NCBI GenBank assembly: GCA_023053575.1
Contig: JAKZAP010000021.1
Location: 1,185,501-1,249,500, forward strand
Direction: 5' to 3'
Source of the DNA: Branchinecta lynchi
Lineage: Eukaryota > Arthropoda > Branchiopoda > Anostraca > Branchinectidae
DNA length: 64,000 nucleotides
Under the pieces are notes generated by a model. That model searched no databases. It saw only the letters and a list, made by a program, of their open reading frames with translations, and was not told the DNA's origin. Positions within the stretch are counted from its first letter, which is position 1, and each line of letters begins with the position of its first letter. Shown piece after piece: positions 10,691 through 22,600 of this stretch. A program made the position numbers and the translations under genes.

Positions 10691-11310
10691 ACAGAAGAAA
10701 GAAAGTACCGAATTTTCCCTGAACATAACACGGGAAAATGCAAAAACTGTAATGAAATCGAAGATGTAAATCATTTTCTCATCAAATGCGAGAAGAAAAA
10801 AGAGCGACTAAGGAAATTCGAAATAAAAATATATTCTTTAATAGAATATGGAGATAAATGTCATTTAAAGAAAGAAATGAGCCTAATAAATGTTACAATT
10901 AAACATGGATTAAAAAGAGAAAGGACAATGACATTAATGATATCGACATTTTGCTATTATGCGTGGAAAGAAAGAGAAAAAGGTGAGGATGATTCCGTAT
11001 TAATGAAAGTTCAAAAATGTTGGGAAATAATAAAAGGTAGTAAAGATAAAATAGGAAATGATTTGGAATTAAATTTTAATATTGATGATTTAGTTTGAAA
11101 ATTTAGTTGAACAAAGAAGAAATAATAAGCGGGATAGTACAGTTATATTTAAATGGTGATTTTTAAAGTTTTACGAAAGGGGTAAAGTTTTAAAGTTATT
11201 TTTGGCAACCAAAGTAGTTTTATATTAAGAAAATTGGTAATCGTTAAAAGTTTTTCATTTAATCGTACTAGTTAATTTTGTATGTAAAGTACGATCAAAT
11301 AAACATTTAT
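10691..11310 (+). pseudogene. LINE-C 3' fragment with zinc-knuckle
   Basis: Continues LINE-C after the LINE-A insertion: the frame resumes EERKYRIFPEH, then a cysteine-histidine knuckle CKNCNEIEDVNHFLIKC, as found at the C-terminus of Tx1/L1-like LINE polymerases. The ORF stops near 11098, followed by an AT-rich 3' region with AATAAA near 11299. Removing 8753-10690 plus one ACAG restores a continuous frame across the join, which confirms the order of insertions. Confidence 0.8.
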
Positions 11311-11934
11311 TTATATTTTATTTATCTTTTTATTTTATTGTTTTAGAGATTTAAAAAAATAAAAAATAAAAAAGGGTTTTGGTATCGGAGAAGGAAATGA
11401 AAAAGATCGTAAGAAATGCCACTGCAAAAGGGATTCCCTATGACGAAGGGCATCCTTTGACGGAGGGAGTGCGAAGAGGTCGAACAAATTTTGTGTTGTT
11501 TTTGTCTCCAGGACAAAACCCCTTTTTTGGTTTGGTTGCAAAAAATAACGAGGGATATTATTTTTGTAAATATTAAGCTTTTGAAGAATGAAAATTTTAA
11601 GGAAAGGAGATATTAAGGAAGGAAAACAAAGAAATGGTTTTAAAGATGTGTTGAAATGGTAAAATGAGAAATAAGGGTTAAAAGAGGGAATAAGAAACAA
11701 TATAAAAAAAAAAAATTAAATGTAGAGATAGAGGAGATTGTAGGTGACGCTAAATATATAGGTCGGTCATTGAAAAAAAAAAAAAATTAAAATATCAGAT
11801 GCTAGGACCGTTGGCGTCACCGAGGGAAGTGGAAGCGTAGTCACTGGCCAAATGATATTGGACAGGAAGAACGGAAAAGATGCGACGCGGCAAAAAAAAA
11901 AAAAAAAAAAAAAAAAAACTGATGTACTGTTGCT
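11311..11934. other. AT-rich intron DNA with A-tracts
   Basis: Contains A-runs at about 11705, 11775 and a long one (about 27 A) near 11891-11918, which could be retroposon tails. An open frame of 65 codons at 11379-11576 has no recognisable motif and was not accepted. Confidence 0.4.
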
Positions 11935-12215
11935 CTACAAAAGTGGCAATTGCCAAAATTCCGCTTTTCGAAGTCATCCAATAGAAAAATTTGGTATTCA
12001 GTTACATCACTAAGTGCCAAACTTCTTTCCCACCAATTTCACAAAAATTGATGAAAGTGAGATGACTTTTGAGATACTACGACCAGTTACCACTGTCAAA
12101 CCGTGGTATCTGAACATCAGATACGACGATAACTGGCCAGATAACACGATAACTGCAAAAACGCCTTTAGACCGTGGTATCAGATACCATGGTATCTGCA
12201 AAAACGCAACTATTA
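11935..12215 (+). mobile_element. MITE-H copy 1 (ACCGTGGTATC palindromes)
   Basis: Shares CGCTTTTCGAAGTCATCC, CAAACTTCTTTCCCACCAAT and GATGAAAGTGAGAT with 50335-50580, and ends with ACCGTGGTATCAGATACCAT, an internal palindrome, then TGCAAAAACGCAACTATTAT. The same outer motif (AAAACGCAACTA) ends the element at 54413-54782. Terminal repeats on the left are not clear. Confidence 0.55.
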
Positions 12216-12800
12216 TCACAGCCTCACAGGTCATAGCCTACATATACTCGACTAAAAGCCAGGCTTCACTTTTCACACTTCCAGATGTCTGAGGCTCCCA
12301 CACAGTCACGCCAAACCTTGCAGATATGACGATGACCAATTCTGCTAACAGACGATCAGGATCGCAAGCTCACAGACTGGAATTCCTGCCCAGATTGTAT
12401 GCACCATCGTCGCTTCCATGAGGAAAAGTTGAAAGTTGTTCAAACTTGATGATGAAAGTGCAGAAAATCCGGCCGGGAATCCTTATCCTGTGTTCGCACT
12501 ATAACTTTGATATCCTTCAACTTTTCCAAGCCCCCTTCAATATTCAAATATCTTTTTTCTTTTTTTTTTCTTTTCCAAGTTCTGCATTAGCAAATTTATT
12601 GTGTCACTCGACCTGGTGTCTCTATGACATTTTGAGACTAGCCCAAATCTGGGGTGTCCGACACTCCGGATTTCTGGACGTTTTTGGCCCGGCACAACCT
12701 TCCTGATCCGTCTGGACGAAAAGGGATGTTTAGAGTCCGGAAGAAAGTAGGGAAGGTGAAGGGGATTTACCTAGTGGCCGTCAGGACCGTGGCTATCAGG
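12216..12800. other. Intron DNA with a repeat shared with 41570-41720
   Basis: Near 12380-12480, GACTGGAATTCCTGCC, CATCGTCGCTTCCA and TGATGAAAGTGCAGAAAATC appear inverted at 41575-41720, so both belong to an unnamed dispersed repeat. No exon seen. Confidence 0.45.
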
Positions 12801-12867
12801 CAGGCCGGTATCCAGGAATTTATTGGGGAGGGGGGGCTCAACCCCACCACCCTTGGCTACGGCCCTG
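12801..12867. mobile_element. 67-bp hAT-like miniature element
   Basis: Begins CAGGCCGGTATCCAGG and ends CTTGGCTACGGCCCTG, imperfect inverted ends of hAT type. It is flanked by a perfect 8-bp duplication CTATCAGG (12793-12800 and 12868-12875). A similar left end, CAGGGCGGTATCCAGGGGG, occurs at 42067. The size is close to the minimum that can hold two ends. Confidence 0.75.
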
Positions 12868-12875
12868 CTATCAGG

Positions 12876-13528
12876 CTATCTCTGCCATATGGATTTATAT
12901 ACCGGATTAAAAGTATTGTATTGAATTACAGAACCGTTAAAATACTGTGTGCTATTAATAGGCAAAAGTGTTGTTTTCTTCGAATAAGGGCCATTGCAGT
13001 AAAAAGTTGGCGTTGTAGAAAGGAAAAATAATAAATAACGAAATACAGAAAATCGAAAACTCAAGCGAATGTTCTTCCACCAGATGAGAAAAAAAATCTT
13101 GTCTTAGATAGGATTCAGGATTCAACAGCTGTACTAAAAAAAATCATTCCGGCTTGACGACCGGTTACAAACAAAGCATATCCGTGCTTGAAAAACGCAA
13201 CCAGTACAGCTGGAGCTCGAGCCCACACGAAAAAAATAAAACCAAATTAACTTAAACATGACGAATCATACGCAATAACATCCATCCACTAGGTAATCAT
13301 ATAGCTAATGGAAAGCAAGGCCAAGGCACAGTCACAATTAAACAAAAATAAATATATAAATAAGAAATAAAAGTAGACAAAGATAGGAATATCGAAAGAC
13401 TTTATATAAATAATAAAATAAGAGAAAACCGGAAAGTGAGAATCACTTAGCTAGCTTCTGTAATTCTCGATCAGCATTATTTTAAGCCGTGATTTTATAG
13501 CAGCTATTCCTACCGTTAAATCAAAGGC
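12876..13528. other. AT-rich intron DNA, nothing recognised
   Basis: No exon, inverted-repeat end or LINE tail that I can support. Some A-rich stretches near 13085 and 13330. Confidence 0.4.
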
Positions 13529-13536
13529 CTCAAGAG

Positions 13537-13999
13537 CAGAGAAGGGCGAATCCGATCATGAAAGGATTCGAATACCTAATCCAGGGCTAGGTACGAATCC
13601 GATTCCGAATTCGAATCCATCATTCCATGCTGAGGACTCGAATCCGGATTCGAATCCGGCCTTAACAAACATCAAATCGTTTACATAGGTTATGGCTTAA
13701 AAATCAGAGGTGATAGAAGGCACTGATATCTAAGGTAATATCTAAGGTATCATAACGTGATAGATTACTGAGGATGGTTGGAGGTGGAGACCAAAAAGTT
13801 GGATTGCCTAGGCAAACTGTGTAAAAATTGGGAAAACGGAAACTGGAAGGATGAAGTCTAGGAATTTGAGCGGATTCGTACAATTGAGGGTTTGGAACCC
13901 GAGTCCGAATCCGAATCCAGCCTGACAAGCAAAAGATTCGAATCCGGCCAAAAGTACGAATCCTCGATTCGAATCCGAATTCGGATTCTCCCATCTCTG
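13537..13999 (-). mobile_element. hAT-2 copy 1 (GATTCGAATC-rich)
   Basis: Ends CAGAGAAGGGCGAATCC and GGATTCTCCCATCTCTG; flanks CTCAAGAG (13529-13536) and CTCCAGAG (14000-14007) match at 7 of 8 bases. Both subterminal regions are crowded with CGAATCCGGATTCG-like palindromes, likely transposase-binding repeats by analogy with other hAT elements. Copies at 41148-41556 and 45321-46104 share the unique middle (ATCACGTTATGATACC-like and CAATTTTTACACAG blocks). Non-autonomous. Confidence 0.85.
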
Positions 14000-14007
14000 C
14001 TCCAGAG

Positions 14008-14402
14008 TGCGGTGCCCGCAAAAATGAAAGTATTTTTAATAAACGTTAGCAACGGCACAGAATTTCTTTTTACCATCCGTCGGATTTCGACAGCCTAACT
14101 TAAACTAACGTAACCCAACCTTTGCTGCAGCAGAGACCTTTGAGCGCTGCAGGAAAAATCGAAATATATTTAGCCCCCGACATACCCCTATTAACAACAA
14201 GGGTTTTTGTCAATCGACCTTGTGTCCCCGGCTTGACCCTATTTATTTTGATTTTATACAGAAGTGTAAATTAAACCTTGAACCTTGAACCTTGAAAGGT
14301 TTCGATGGGAAACATCCTTTGTAGACTGGGGGCACTAAGTTACGTATTCTAAGGGTCGAAAGAATCCGACATCTTTCGAGTCCTGAAAACTTGTATTTCC
14401 AG
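14008..14402. other. End of intron a, with a TTGAACC-repeat tail
   Basis: At about 14272-14298 CCTTGAA is repeated three times after TTTATACAGAAGTGTAAATT, looking like a LINE or SINE 3' tail. The last bases form the acceptor TTGTATTTCCAG. Confidence 0.45.
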
Positions 14403-14538
14403 GCTATGTCTGCACAGAGAAGCGACCGCGGATATTGGTTCGTCTATGCAGGGACTGGAGCGGTTTGCACAATTGGGGACGCTAAAATGTGCGGAGATGG
14501 AGGGTTTGCCAAAGATGCTCAACTCTCGTATCCTAAAG
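14403..14538 (+). CDS. Ten: Teneurin exon b: NHL propeller
   Basis: Acceptor TTGTATTTCCAG, donor CTAAAG|GTAAGA. Enters in phase 0, leaves one base over; about 45 residues. It reads YAGTGAVCTIGDAKMCGDGG then LSYPKG, the counterpart of the teneurin NHL segment with VAGTGEQC...CGDGG..A..A.L..PKG; the GDGG turn and both cysteines are retained. It closes one propeller blade and opens the next. The join to exon a is in frame. Confidence 0.9.
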
Positions 14539-15599
14539 GTAAGACCCTCTACACGTTGCTTTTACGTGCTTTTACAACCACTTCTCAAATGGCCAGTAGG
14601 CTGTGAGTTCTTGAGAGGCAAGGTGACAATACTTTAGGTGTTTAACACTTTATACAGTACTTTAAAGGTGATTTGATACTTTATTGTGGACCAAATTAAG
14701 AAACCAAAATTGTATATTGCATGAACATTATGTTAAGTAATAGTATATTATGTACTTCCATGCTATTGATTTTTATTGATATTTTCCTATACTATTTTCG
14801 CAATGAAGAATTTTTTGAAGGATAAAGTGAATTTGAATCTTTTCACTTAGTAATTATGACGGTTTATTTTAAGAGCTCTTTTTTAGAAGGACGATGTCGC
14901 TGACGATTCTGCCGTGAACCAAATCGTCGGCCAACGTCGTCTTGGGTTCATTTGTCAGGTGCAGATAATGTACAAATTTAAACATAACATAAATGGCCTC
15001 AACTGAACTTGTTGTCAGACGTCGAAGTCAAATAACTAAAACACTACAATAAAACTAACTAGAGGCATCATTGTTTGGTTAAAGATTTTTTGTTTATACT
15101 TATATAAATGTATCGCTGTGTTTAGCGAATATAGGGGTGACATATGGGATTTGTCAGTTGTTCTGCGTAAGTGCGGTATAGAGGGCGCAGGTCGAGGTAG
15201 TCCACAACTAATCTCTGATTGGGTGGTACCCTGTTCCAAATGGTCCACTATGAAGGGACTGATTGGTTGATTTAAAAACAGTATCAAATTCCATTAAATT
15301 TGGTTACGGTCGTGTCGTTTGGTCCCAAATAGAGGAAACTATTCACACAAGACGCTCGGGCAAAAAGGCTCACAATGCTTGACAAAAAATAATTGAAATC
15401 CTTGACAAATTTTTTTTTAACAGAAATAGGTAAAATGGTAAAAATTAAACAACTAGAATGTGAAAATAATAAAAATAATTCGAAAAACAACAATAAAAAT
15501 TCACTTAAAAAGTATTCTTTCAAAAAATAAAAAAAATATTAATATGATAAAGCAGGTTATAGTGCTTTCTGCGGCCCATATATTCACAGTTGTTCCGGA
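14539..15599. other. Intron b, first part, nothing recognised
   Basis: Begins with donor GTAAGA. AT-rich, with short open frames on the minus strand (15036-15523) that lack known motifs. No transposon end seen. Confidence 0.4.
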
Positions 15600-16030
15600 A
15601 TTTACCATATCCTGAGGAAAAAAGATGTAAAAAAATTGAGAAGTTATTTCTTTAAGTACTGCAAATTTCTTATGTACCATCCAAAATCCTTTCGTAATCG
15701 TAAATTCGTGTTGAATTTTAACGTTCAGGATAGTATCAATACACTCTTTCGTTCGTATTCAAATCCACTTACCCTCCACAAACGTCCTGCCCCACAGCCC
15801 ATGATATTATTAGCCAGTTTTTCATTCCTGAACCCCTTTAATGTGCTTGTCACTGTCTAAAAATTTTGAGTCAGTGGTGTGTTGTTAAACTCTATGACAA
15901 GAATGTAGTCATGTTTATTTGCATTGTTTTGTTTAGTTTTTTAATATGTGTATTTTGCTTAGTGTATTTTACTCATAGTCTGCTGCTATCCAAAAAGCGG
16001 GTCACAAATAAATAAATAAATATAAATAAT
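15600..16030 (+). mobile_element. LINE 3' fragment with AAAT tail (low detail)
   Basis: Ends with GCTGCTATCCAAAAAGCGGG, then TCACAAATAAATAAATAAAT. The GCGGGTCACAAATAAA signature is shared with other LINE 3' ends here (26101, 38150, 40100, 56070). A frame at 15636-15860 before it may be a decayed C-terminus, but no motif identifies it. Confidence 0.5.
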
Positions 16031-16953
16031 TTCTGAACTTCATTCAATTCATCAATCTTTCATTGAGTTAGAGTACTCATCGTCAAGGCATAGTGTATCC
16101 AGCGTTAGGCATAAGGTATCCCAAGCGGGTATAGACCGGGCAGGGTGGCATATTTTGGAACTTGGGGAGTGAAGGCGGGACCTTTAGAAACGTTTAGTCC
16201 ACTTAAAACTCTGCACGGAGAGTCGCCGAATTAATCTTGTGACTTTCGACTTTTCCTAAAACGAAAAGCGAGCATTCCTAATTACTTCCCTCTCAGTTCT
16301 CTCTCTCTTTTTTAATTTATTATTCATTTCATTTTAAAAAGCGCCACATGTCCCGTGTTCCTTTAAATTGTTCCCGTCGGGAGGGGCCTCCCCAGTTATT
16401 TCATTTCAACGTGAAATAACCTGAGAGGGGAATTGCTTGTATTTATTAAGGAGTTCAAACATGCAGAAGGGAAGTAGGCAGAGGGGAGCAGAACAGCGGA
16501 GCCGAATGGGAGATTATCCTTGTCCCCAAAGTTCGAAATGGTGTAGCGAAAAACTTGAGAGACTGAACCTTCTAGCCTTCATTCATTTCCAAGGAGCGAA
16601 TGGTGTCATAATCGGCAAATGGTATTTCAATTCAGTTCAGTTATATTCAAGAAAGCCATAACACGGACAAGCTACAAATGATGAATCATTGGGCAGAAAG
16701 TACTGGTAACTACGGGTGTGCGGTTGTTCCAAGAACTTTCTGAACTAGCTTATATACAGGCTCGTTAGATTCTACCAGCTTCTCTCCTATGTATTTTGTT
16801 CAATTTTCGTAGTCCTCTAGAGTCTAGGATATCAGAGAGATTGTAAGCAGTAATAATAATATAAATGCAGTGAAAAAGTCCATAAACTGCGATTTATGGT
16901 TACTGCGCTAACAACTCTTTCAGGAAGACCAAGCGTTACTAGTCGCCTTATTT
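16031..16953. other. Intron DNA, nothing recognised
   Basis: Contains an open frame of 74 codons at 16437-16661 without recognised motif. No supported element. Confidence 0.35.
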
Positions 16954-17508
16954 AGCTTTATGGAATGAATTTGTGGCTAAATACGTCAAAAATGTTTTCG
17001 AGAATCAAATGTATTCGAGATCCCTTAAACTTCTTCGAGGAATCGTTTTTGTATTAGAGAATCGACGAAAAGTTTTCGCGATTATTTTTAGGTCTTTGAG
17101 AAACTACAGAATGTATTCAAGAAAAGATCAAAAGTATTCTCGAATTTCTAAAATTTGTTTAACATTTAAATTGAAATAAGGAACTCGATAATGACAGAAA
17201 TATATTCGAGAATGACAAAAATACCTTCGAGAATTTAAAAAATAAAAAATTTCAAATACAATTTTATCCTTCTAGATTACATTTACGTCATTCTTGAATG
17301 CCTAATTTCAGTTTATATTTCAGATACTTTTAAAACAGTCTTGAATACTTTTTATCTTTTCTCGAATACTTTTTGTAGTTTCTCGAAGACTGAAAAAGAT
17401 CTCTGAGACTTTTTATAGATTCTCGAATACAAACACCGATTCCTCGAAGACATTTGAGGGATTCTCGAACACATTTTCGATGTATTTAGAAATCATTCCA
17501 TACAGCTT
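16954..17508. mobile_element. Long-inverted-repeat element (TTCTCGAATAC-rich)
   Basis: Outer ends AGCTTTATGGAATGAATTT and AAATCATTCCATACAGCT are inverse copies, and the arms continue inward with repeated TCTCGAATAC / GTATTCGAGA motifs to a centre near 17240. The whole 555 bp can fold into a hairpin. No coding capacity, consistent with a foldback-type MITE. Target duplication not determined. Confidence 0.65.
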
Positions 17509-20208
17509 CAACTGACAGAGAGATGGAAAAAAAATGGATCCATAAGGTTATGAAGAGAAAATAATAGCTTCCACTTTCTACTGCAAAGACAGTGCACAAC
17601 TTCCAGTGCTCAGGAAGCAAATTGCAGATTTACTACTCAACAACCAGGGTTGCCAAGAGCTCGAATCATAAAAGTATCACAGTTCCTGACGAAAAGATGC
17701 TTTTTGACATAGCGAAACTTTTTGGCGCATTCCCGCAGCGCAATGCGCAAAATGCCATTAATTAGAAATTACTCTGAATGTGTACGAACATTTTCAAAAC
17801 ATTTCTTAATTGCTAGATCACAGGTTTGTAACACAATGTAATCGGAAATGAGTTGTGTATGAGGCTTCAAACTGTTTTTGTGTACTAAATCGAATCAAAG
17901 TCCATGTTTTTGGGGGGCGATAATCCGTAACTTTAGTAAAGTCAATGAAAAGGTGCTTTTTCTGACCTATAGAGTGTCAATTGTATGAAAAAGTGTCATG
18001 GTGTCACCCAAAGACAAAAATTGTCAAAAAGCACCAAAACTTGTCACATTTGGCGATAATTTCGAAGTTATGGATCTGTTTCATTAAATCAGTGGGCAAG
18101 TGCTAAGAATAAAGACCCGGGGGGTCTACAGTTGGTTGAATCGCAGAACTGAAAATATGGCGAATTTGATTTTTTAATGCACAAGTCTTACTAGAAATGA
18201 TCTTTTCGCGATGAAACGGATCAGAAAAATGTTTCTCGAAAATACCATTATTTTCTATCTGAATTTAGTGATTGCCTTGTTAGCGCTTGTCCATTCTATC
18301 CATCCTTCCTGCTCTCCGACGCGGCGGCTGGGCGCAAAAATTTGAAAACTGTGGGCGCCGTTGATTAAAAAGTAGGAAAACTAAGCAAATAAAAGAAGTT
18401 AAAAACAGAAGATTATCATATCCTTGTGTGTAAAAGAGTTGCCAGCAGAAAGTCAAGACTCTGGCAAACTTTGCGTTGTGTAACTGGCAAAGCTCGGCAC
18501 GGCCGAGAAAGCGCTAAAATTCGTAGGCACAAAACAAAACAATGGAGAAAGGTGTGGATTTTGGAAGCTTATAATTCCATAAGGGAGCTAGGTATATGAT
18601 AAAAGGCAGAATAAACAAGAGTTTTTCCTTTAAGTTTTTCAGCTCTTTCCACAATTTTAGGATTTCGTATAGACGTCAGTTCAGCCACCGAAGTCTGTCA
18701 ATACAAATCGTTATGTTATGTTATCGTTATCATTATAAGAATACGTATCTATGCACAATTGCATATCAAATTCGTCGTAATGGTCTTAGCGTCGAGACTA
18801 GCATCCAATAATCTAAAACTATCGACTTGATAATACTAGATTTTTTTTTACAAATACTAGGCACTTCACCAAATCATATGCGGCAGTTCGTCTACACGCC
18901 AGTTGAGCCACCGAAAGACGTTGATACAACAGCCACTAGTCAGATAGCTCGAAATCTTCGTCAATTTTTGGGACACAGCAGGTTTGGTAGAGGACCTTCA
19001 TTTCCTAATGAACACGGTTGCAGCCAGTGACAAATAAAAGCAAAGGTCTCTTAATCAAGGTTTCGATCCCTCAGAGTTTCAAATCCTTTTGCTCAATGGT
19101 CCATCGAGACAAAGGCTCGTCGGAACTAAATAAAGTCTCAACAAACCCCACTTAGCTGATGAGTTTCTTTGAATTTCTTTAAGTTCTTCTGAAGTTGGAT
19201 TTCGCCTTCGGCGAATTTTTCATTGTTTGCTTGTCTGATGTTTTCGAATGCATTAGCTCATTAAATTTTTTCGCTGAAGTGGCCTTTAGTTCGCCTCCGA
19301 CAGTATAGAGCTACTATTACTACTTTGAGAACTAAGGGAGAGTGGGAAAAGGTAGGTCAAGAAGGGAAGTTTTTCCAGTGTAGTGTCTGCGCTGCCGACA
19401 ATCGTATCGAAAACAAAACTCATTACCCTAAGCAGGTAATTCAAAGTAATTGGTAGGTGGCTAATGTGGCCACGCAGCAGGGAAAAATGAAGATGAAATA
19501 GAGAAAAATAGTTAATAGAAATCCGTTCTTTGATAAAAATCAGGTTTGATTATTGCTTGTTTTAACTCTGAATATAAATGTTGCGCTAAGTAAGATTCTA
19601 TTGTTTTAAAAATAGTTTCTAACGTTACTGAGTTGAGGTAGAGACGTCGTCAGTCGCATTGGAAAAAGAAACGGTGAGGGGATAAATAGAAACAAGTGCG
19701 CAAGGGCTCAGACGTGGAGTGTAAAAGTAAAATGTTTATCACATTTATATACAAACAGCTTTTGAACTAAGACATTTCTCTTCCCGAATAACCAAACAAG
19801 TATTGAAATAACCTTGTACTCAACCCCCTTTAAAAGGTTTAAATGTAAACAAACCGCCAGCATAAATCCAAAGAAATGTTCAAGATCTAGCACGAATAAC
19901 CGTTGTTCGAACACTGAATGGTCTGCCCGTCTTTGGGTCTGCCTGTCAGTCCCACCCTTTAAACCTATTTTCCATTAGCAAGGTAATAACAAGTGCAATA
20001 AACCAATTCGTAGCAGACTAATGCCCCCTTTGTCACAATTCGTTAAGAACGGCATATCATCGATCTTATGACAAAACAGTCCAGTTTCCAACTGTTCATT
20101 AAAGATTAAAGTACGCCGCGTCGTCTCATTTGTTGGTGTTACGCCAAATCCTCATCCATCGATATATCTCCCCAAATATACAAGAGTTGGACTTGAGACC
20201 TGTCATGG
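17509..20208. other. Intron b, middle; few recognisable repeats
   Basis: At 18497-18600 and at 19695-19735 (GTGCGCAAGGGCTCAGACGT) are pieces of a dispersed repeat also seen at 59640-59815. Other stretches show nothing I can name. Short open frames occur without motifs. Confidence 0.4.
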
Positions 20209-20640
20209 ACGAACTTAACTCATGGGAAGTCTTGGCCCAGCTGCCCATGAACGGGGGGGGGGTCGGTACCCATCAAAATGTGTATTTACACATTTTTTCA
20301 TCAAGTATATGATACCCGTTGATTCCTAGTAAGGGTAACGAACTTTACTCCTGGGCAATCTGGCCCAGTTGCCCATGAACGGGGTGGGTGGGCGAGGTGC
20401 AACTTTAAAAGCAATTTTCTCTAGCCCTAGGATCTACACGTCCAAGGAATTTCATCGTCCTGTGTTCAGTTCTGCTTAAGTTATGAACTTTATTCACTGG
20501 GCAATCTGGGCCCATTTGCCCCTGAACCGGGTTGGGGAGGGGGGGGGACCCCCAAAAGGCACAACTAGACCCCAATACCCACAATTGTACCAAGTTTGAA
20601 CTTGATACTTGCACTGGTTCACGAGTTATGGGCTCCACAA
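20209..20640. repeat. Diverged tandem repeat, three units of 130-145 bp
   Basis: Units begin CGAACTTAACTCATGGG (20209), CGAACTTTACTCCTGGGCAA (20338) and TGAACTTTATTCACTGGGCA (20483), each followed by GGCCCA..TGCCCMTGAACSGGG and a G-run. Likely a decayed satellite or an internally repeated element. Confidence 0.65.
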
Positions 20641-21242
20641 AATACGGTGAAAACCGAAAACCGGAAACCGAAAGCCGAAATCTGCTACAGCGCTCGCAAT
20701 AGTGGATTGTTCCAAGGAACACTCCACTAAAAACTATTTAAAACTATATCATATTTAACTTAGAAAAATAATTAATCCATCAGATGAAAAAGCAGGTTGT
20801 TCACGTCGATCGTATATTTTTTTGTTGTTGCTTTATTTCAGTCCATAAGACTAAACTAGTATAGGTTTGGTATAGGTTCGGGGGAAGAGGAGTGGCTTGT
20901 TGGTCAATTGGTCAGCTGAGGTTTAGTAATGTCTCGGCTTCGAAAACAAACTTAGATAACAATAATCTAAGAAGATCGTAGAATTTGGCTACTAAGCAGA
21001 TATGGTTCAAACCGACGACACGGTACCTGAACGTATTTGCAGTCTTCTTGGTGTAATGGAACTTTACTAAGAATATTTTGCAGTGTTTCCATTTCGCTTG
21101 TTCCACATGGGATCTCATGTTTCTTTCCGTCTCATGATCTCGTTATAAACTCGTGATTTTCCATATTTATTTTACTGCGAATATTAAAGTTTTTGCTTCT
21201 AATATTAACGTTTTGTCTTCCACATAAGATGACACATGTGGT
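20641..21242. other. Intron DNA, nothing recognised
   Basis: No exon or element end supported. A 68-codon minus-strand frame at 20912-21118 has no motif. Confidence 0.35.
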
Positions 21243-22202
21243 GTTCCAGAGGGCGGTTCCCAAAATCACAACGATCGTTTTGCCCACTCTCACAACGCCC
21301 ACGCTCAGAATGCACACAATTAAAATGCCCACTGTTCAAAACGCCCACGATTAAAATGCCCGCGACTCAAAATGTCCACAATTCAGGTCGAACACCCGAA
21401 ATCGAAATCTTCCGAATGCCGACAGTTGAAACTGACCACAGGGGAGGCCAAAATCATCGTGGGACAATGGTCTACGAGATTATAAGCGATAGGGTCAACC
21501 ACGGAAAAGGTTTTGAAAATAATTGTTTTGCTGTTTCTTGATCAGTTCAGAATAGTTCGAGTGAAAGCACAGAAGCAATGTATGCATTGTACCATCACAG
21601 AAAGCAGAATCCTCCACATCCTCCTGACTCCAGTTATTCCAAGAGTTATTCCTTAAATCAAAATAACAGCTTTAAGTTGGCTGTTTGGGACTCAGTTAGT
21701 CTGTTCAGAATTCAGGCCGTTCAAGACGAGATAGAATTGGACCTGCTCCAGATTGGTGCTGGTGCCGATTTCAGACGCAGAAGCCGAAGAATGATCCAAC
21801 AAGACAAGCAAGTTAGAGCTCTCAAGAAAGTTCCAAGGGGGTTACTTATCAGTCAGAGGCTTCCTAATGAAAGCGCAGCGCTTTTGCGGCATCTAACCAC
21901 GAGACAATACACATAATTTCTTGTAAATATTTTACCAGTATTATATTATGATTGAGGAGTATACAGCTCAACATACGATCATCGTCATTCTGATACTCAG
22001 TCGACTCCTCCCGTTTCTATCTCACCCCTAATTCACGTTTACTACGGACTGAACACCTCAAGTAATACGATCGTGGGTATTTTTAACCGTGGGCATTTTG
22101 AGTCGCGGTCATTTTTAACCGTGGGCCTTTTGAGCCTTGGTCATTTTTTAGTGGGCATTTTGAGTAGTCGGCAATTTGAGTATTAGCCGTTCCAGTGGGA
22201 TG
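21243..22202. mobile_element. Element Q with AAAATGCCCAC subterminal arrays
   Basis: From 21243 the motif AAAATGCCCAC(N2-4)TTC recurs about seven times; between 22075 and 22185 its inverse GTGGGCATTTTGAG recurs about six times. Outer ends read TTCCAGAGGGCGGTTCCC and GCCGTTCCAGTGGGATGG. Between them a 112-codon frame (21578-21916, MYALYHHRKQNPPHPPD at the start) has no recognised domain. Inverted arrays of short motifs at both ends look like transposase-binding sites of a DNA transposon. Confidence 0.6.
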
Positions 22203-22354
22203 GCCACTTTCCCTTGTCCAGTTTGATACTTAGCGACATTGTACTTGTAACTAAAGAGCTCATACGTAATTACAGAGACGGCCACTAGCGTCGTCTCGAT
22301 TTGCTGCGATGAAAAACATGAGTATACTTTGTTACCTATATACATTGTACAGAA

Positions 22355-22600
22355 ACGAGTACAAAGGATAGTGTGAAGTAGAGCAAAAAGTTCAACGGAG
22401 AAAAATGATAAGAGGTCATAAAGAAAGCATTCGTCTATTGTGGTCGGCCGAGACAGAATAGCGTTGGAGTACTGGAAGAGGGGTACTTTTTACCCCTCTA
22501 CTTTGTATGGGTCCCAGTACAAAGGATAATCTGAAGTAAAGTAAAAAGCATTCGAAAAAAATAAATGAGGTCCTCGAGAAAGCATTCGTCTTTTCTCTTT
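22355..22600. repeat. Direct repeat pair of about 80 bp
   Basis: GTACAAAGGATAGTGTGAAG at about 22360 and GTACAAAGGATAATCTGAAG at about 22517 each lead through TAAAGCATTCGTCT-like endings, an offset of about 157 bp. Unassigned. Confidence 0.5.

Noticed and set aside
11379..11576. 65-codon frame reading EGVRRGRTNFVLFLS
   Set aside because: Short, in an A-rich area, with no family recognised and no splice context.
13550..13990. tRNA-like GGATTCGAATCC boxes
   Set aside because: They recur many times as part of hAT-2 ends and no cloverleaf or A box is present nearby.
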